5,718 nt of DNA from assembly GCA_026991065.1 (NCBI GenBank), contig JALXCG010000482.1, positions 1 to 5,718 on the forward strand. The letters are read 5' to 3'. Within the stretch, counting starts at the first letter, position 1. Each line of letters opens with the position of its first letter. The notes under the pieces were generated by a model, which saw nothing but the letters and a program-made list of their open reading frames with translations, was not told where the DNA came from and searched no databases. This document shows, one piece after another, positions 4,288 to 5,718 of the stretch. This DNA comes from JALXCG01 sp026991065 [NCBI: Gemmatimonadota bacterium] (GTDB lineage: Bacteria > GCA-2686955). Position numbers and translations under genes: made by a program.

Positions 4288-5718
4288 ATGATACACGCCC
4301 GTAGCGTCCATCCCTGTGGCAGTTGGCAGAGCTTTCTCGAACCGATCGAGGCGGCTCTCGCCACCGTGTACCTACTACTGCGCTTCCTCAAAGTCGGCCA
4401 CGACCTTCCCAACCTCCACGCAGTCAACATCTTCCTGGTTGGGTCGGTGATCCTGCTTCCCGCACTCTACCTCTTCTCCACCCTCCTCTGCCTGCGCAAC
4501 GCCTCCACCATCGCCACCTGGGTGCGAACCCATCGCCTGCGCAGTCTGCTCGCCCTCACCCTCGTCGGCCTGCTGGGCTGGAACCTGATCATCATCGCTT
4601 CGGCTGGAACCGTATCGCCGAACAGCCCTCCCTGGCACCTCCAGGCGACCGCCGCAATCCTCGTCGCATTCGTTCAGATCGGCCTCTGGGCACAGCGCTT
4701 CCCCTACGGCCAGACTCGGGGCCGCATTGTCACCGCACGCATCGAACCCGCCCGCGAACTGATCATCTCCTTCATCCTGGTCATCACCCTGGGCACCCTC
4801 GCGCTCATGGCGCCCGCCGCCACCGTCGAGGGCTCCCGCGTATCCCCGCTCGACCTGCTCTTCACCGCCACCTCCGCCACCTGCGTGACCGGTCTCACCG
4901 TGGTCGACACCCATTCCGCCTTCACCCCCTTCGGCCAGACCATCATCATGGTGTTGATGCAGATCGGCGGCCTGGGACTGATGAGTTTTATCGCCGCGCT
5001 CTCCGTCCTGGGCGGCGGCGAAGTCGGCGTTCGCGACCGTTTTGTTCTCGGCGCCGCCCTCTCATCAGAATCCTCCGGATCGATTCTGCACGTGCTTCTC
5101 CAAGTCCTGCTGCTCACCTGCGTGGTTGAGGCGGCAGGCGCGCTGGCCCTCTACGTTCCTCTCCAACAGCTATCTCCCCGGCCCGCCTTCGACGCCGTTT
5201 TCCATGCCGTATCCGCCTTCTGCAACGCCGGCTTTTCCACCCTGCCCGGCGGCGTTGTCGACACCATGGGCGGCTCTGCCGGGCCGATTCTCATACTCTT
5301 TCTCCTCTTTGTCGTCGGCGGTCTTGGCTTCGGCGTCATCTCCGAACTCGGCCAGCGCGCTCTCAACCCGCGTCCCCACCACCCCCTTCGGCTCCACACC
5401 CGCGTCGCCCTCCGCACCACCCTCTTCCTGCTCGCGGCGGGCACCCTGATCACCTGGCTCGTTGAGCGAGCCCACGGCCTGGCCGGGCTGTCCCTCGCGG
5501 AGCAGGGCCGTGCCGCACTTTTTCATGCCGCATCCACGCGCACCGCCGGTTTCGCCTACCTCCCGCTCAACACATTCTCCGATGCCACGCTCTTCCTCTT
5601 CTGTCTCCTCATGTTCATCGGCGCATCTCCCGGTGGCACCGGCGGTGGCGTCAAGACCACCACCTTCGCACTGCATGTGGCATCGCTCTGGTCCACCCTG
5701 CTCCGCCGGCCGCGAGTC
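4288..5718 (+). CDS. TrkH/KtrB-family potassium uptake transporter, N-terminal 477 residues (C-terminus beyond the window)
   Basis: Integral inner-membrane K+ translocating subunit. The open frame after TAA 4198-4200 reads to the window edge. Four pore loops with filter glycines are visible: TCVTGL at 198-203, SAFCNAGFS around 309-317, TRTAGFA at 417-423, and GASPGGTGGGVKTTT at 445-459. ARELIISFILVITLGTLAL at about 155-173 is the usual first core helix. Before it, residues 46-68, 87-107 and 119-136 are three further hydrophobic segments, and 16-35 may be a fourth or amphipathic helix. This roughly 150-residue extension is longer than in typical KtrB and resembles the longer transporters I associate with Bacteroidetes-type genomes. 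Such proteins normally work with a cytoplasmic TrkA/KtrA NAD-binding regulator, which may be downstream but is not seen. ATG 4288 is the first ATG in frame but has no clear ribosome binding site; GTG 4231 and GTG 4366 are weaker alternatives. Confidence 0.92.
   Translation, partial: MIHARSVHPCGSWQSFLEPIEAALATVYLLLRFLKVGHDLPNLHAVNIFLVGSVILLPALYLFSTLLCLRNASTIATWVRTHRLRSLLALTLVGLLGWNLIIIASAGTVSPNSPPWHLQATAAILVAFVQIGLWAQRFPYGQTRGRIVTARIEPARELIISFILVITLGTLALMAPAATVEGSRVSPLDLLFTATSATCVTGLTVVDTHSAFTPFGQTIIMVLMQIGGLGLMSFIAALSVLGGGEVGVRDRFVLGAALSSESSGSILHVLLQVLLLTCVVEAAGALALYVPLQQLSPRPAFDAVFHAVSAFCNAGFSTLPGGVVDTMGGSAGPILILFLLFVVGGLGFGVISELGQRALNPRPHHPLRLHTRVALRTTLFLLAAGTLITWLVERAHGLAGLSLAEQGRAALFHAASTRTAGFAYLPLNTFSDATLFLFCLLMFIGASPGGTGGGVKTTTFALHVASLWSTLLRRPRV

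Noticed and set aside
3993-4430. 145-codon minus-strand open frame across the intergenic region and transporter start
   Set aside because: Basic low-complexity translation with no family resemblance; overlaps the transporter N-terminus antisense.
4323-5129. 268-codon plus-strand open frame overlapping the transporter
   Set aside because: It is the neighbouring frame of the TrkH/KtrB gene and is Arg/Pro/His-rich, typical of an out-of-frame GC-rich shadow.
1-5718. tRNA, rRNA, CRISPR arrays, insertion sequences, attachment sites
   Set aside because: No regularly spaced repeats, transposase motifs, terminal inverted repeats or tRNA-like cloverleaf were seen by eye on either strand.

Overview
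The window is a GC-rich piece of a bacterial chromosome. It holds three protein genes, two of them cut by the window edges. The secreted subtilase ends in an 'NSPNPFNPST' FlgD-like/type IX-style C-terminal domain. The K+ transporter carries an extra N-terminal membrane block. Together with the high GC, these suggest an uncultured FCB-group relative (Eisenbacteria, Krumholzibacteria or Latescibacteria-like) rather than a classical Bacteroidetes. This placement is inference from protein style only.

Layout: (1) Bases 1-892, minus strand: N-terminal ~297 residues of a Ski2/Mtr4-type DExH RNA helicase, running off the left edge, with an unusual Arg/Gly-rich linker after the first RecA domain. Its start is ambiguous: the only ATG with a good ribosome binding site (990) is out of frame. 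(2) Bases 893-1041: short spacer with two GC-rich hairpins. (3) Bases 1042-3933, minus strand: a complete 963-residue exported bacillopeptidase F-like S8 protease with signal peptide, propeptide, intact Asp/His/Ser triad, two carboxypeptidase-regulatory-like beta domains, a domain I cannot name firmly, and the C-terminal sorting-like domain. (4) Bases 3934-4287: a 354-base divergent intergenic region with a strong Shine-Dalgarno for the protease, several small inverted repeats, a 7-base inverted repeat that closes a 141-base segment, and a 10-base-phased direct repeat next to a TATAAG box. (5) Bases 4288-5718, plus strand: a TrkH/KtrB-type K+ transporter with all four selectivity-filter loops visible, running off the right edge.

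The three genes do not form an obvious pathway: RNA metabolism, extracellular proteolysis and potassium uptake. The protease and helicase lie in the same direction 149 bases apart with hairpins between them, so they may be separate units or a weakly coupled pair. The transporter is divergent. I see no mobile element, CRISPR array, tRNA or rRNA, and no convincing new multi-gene system. The points most worth a second look are the helicase start and RG linker, the G9 tract inside the protease, and the structured intergenic region ahead of the transporter.
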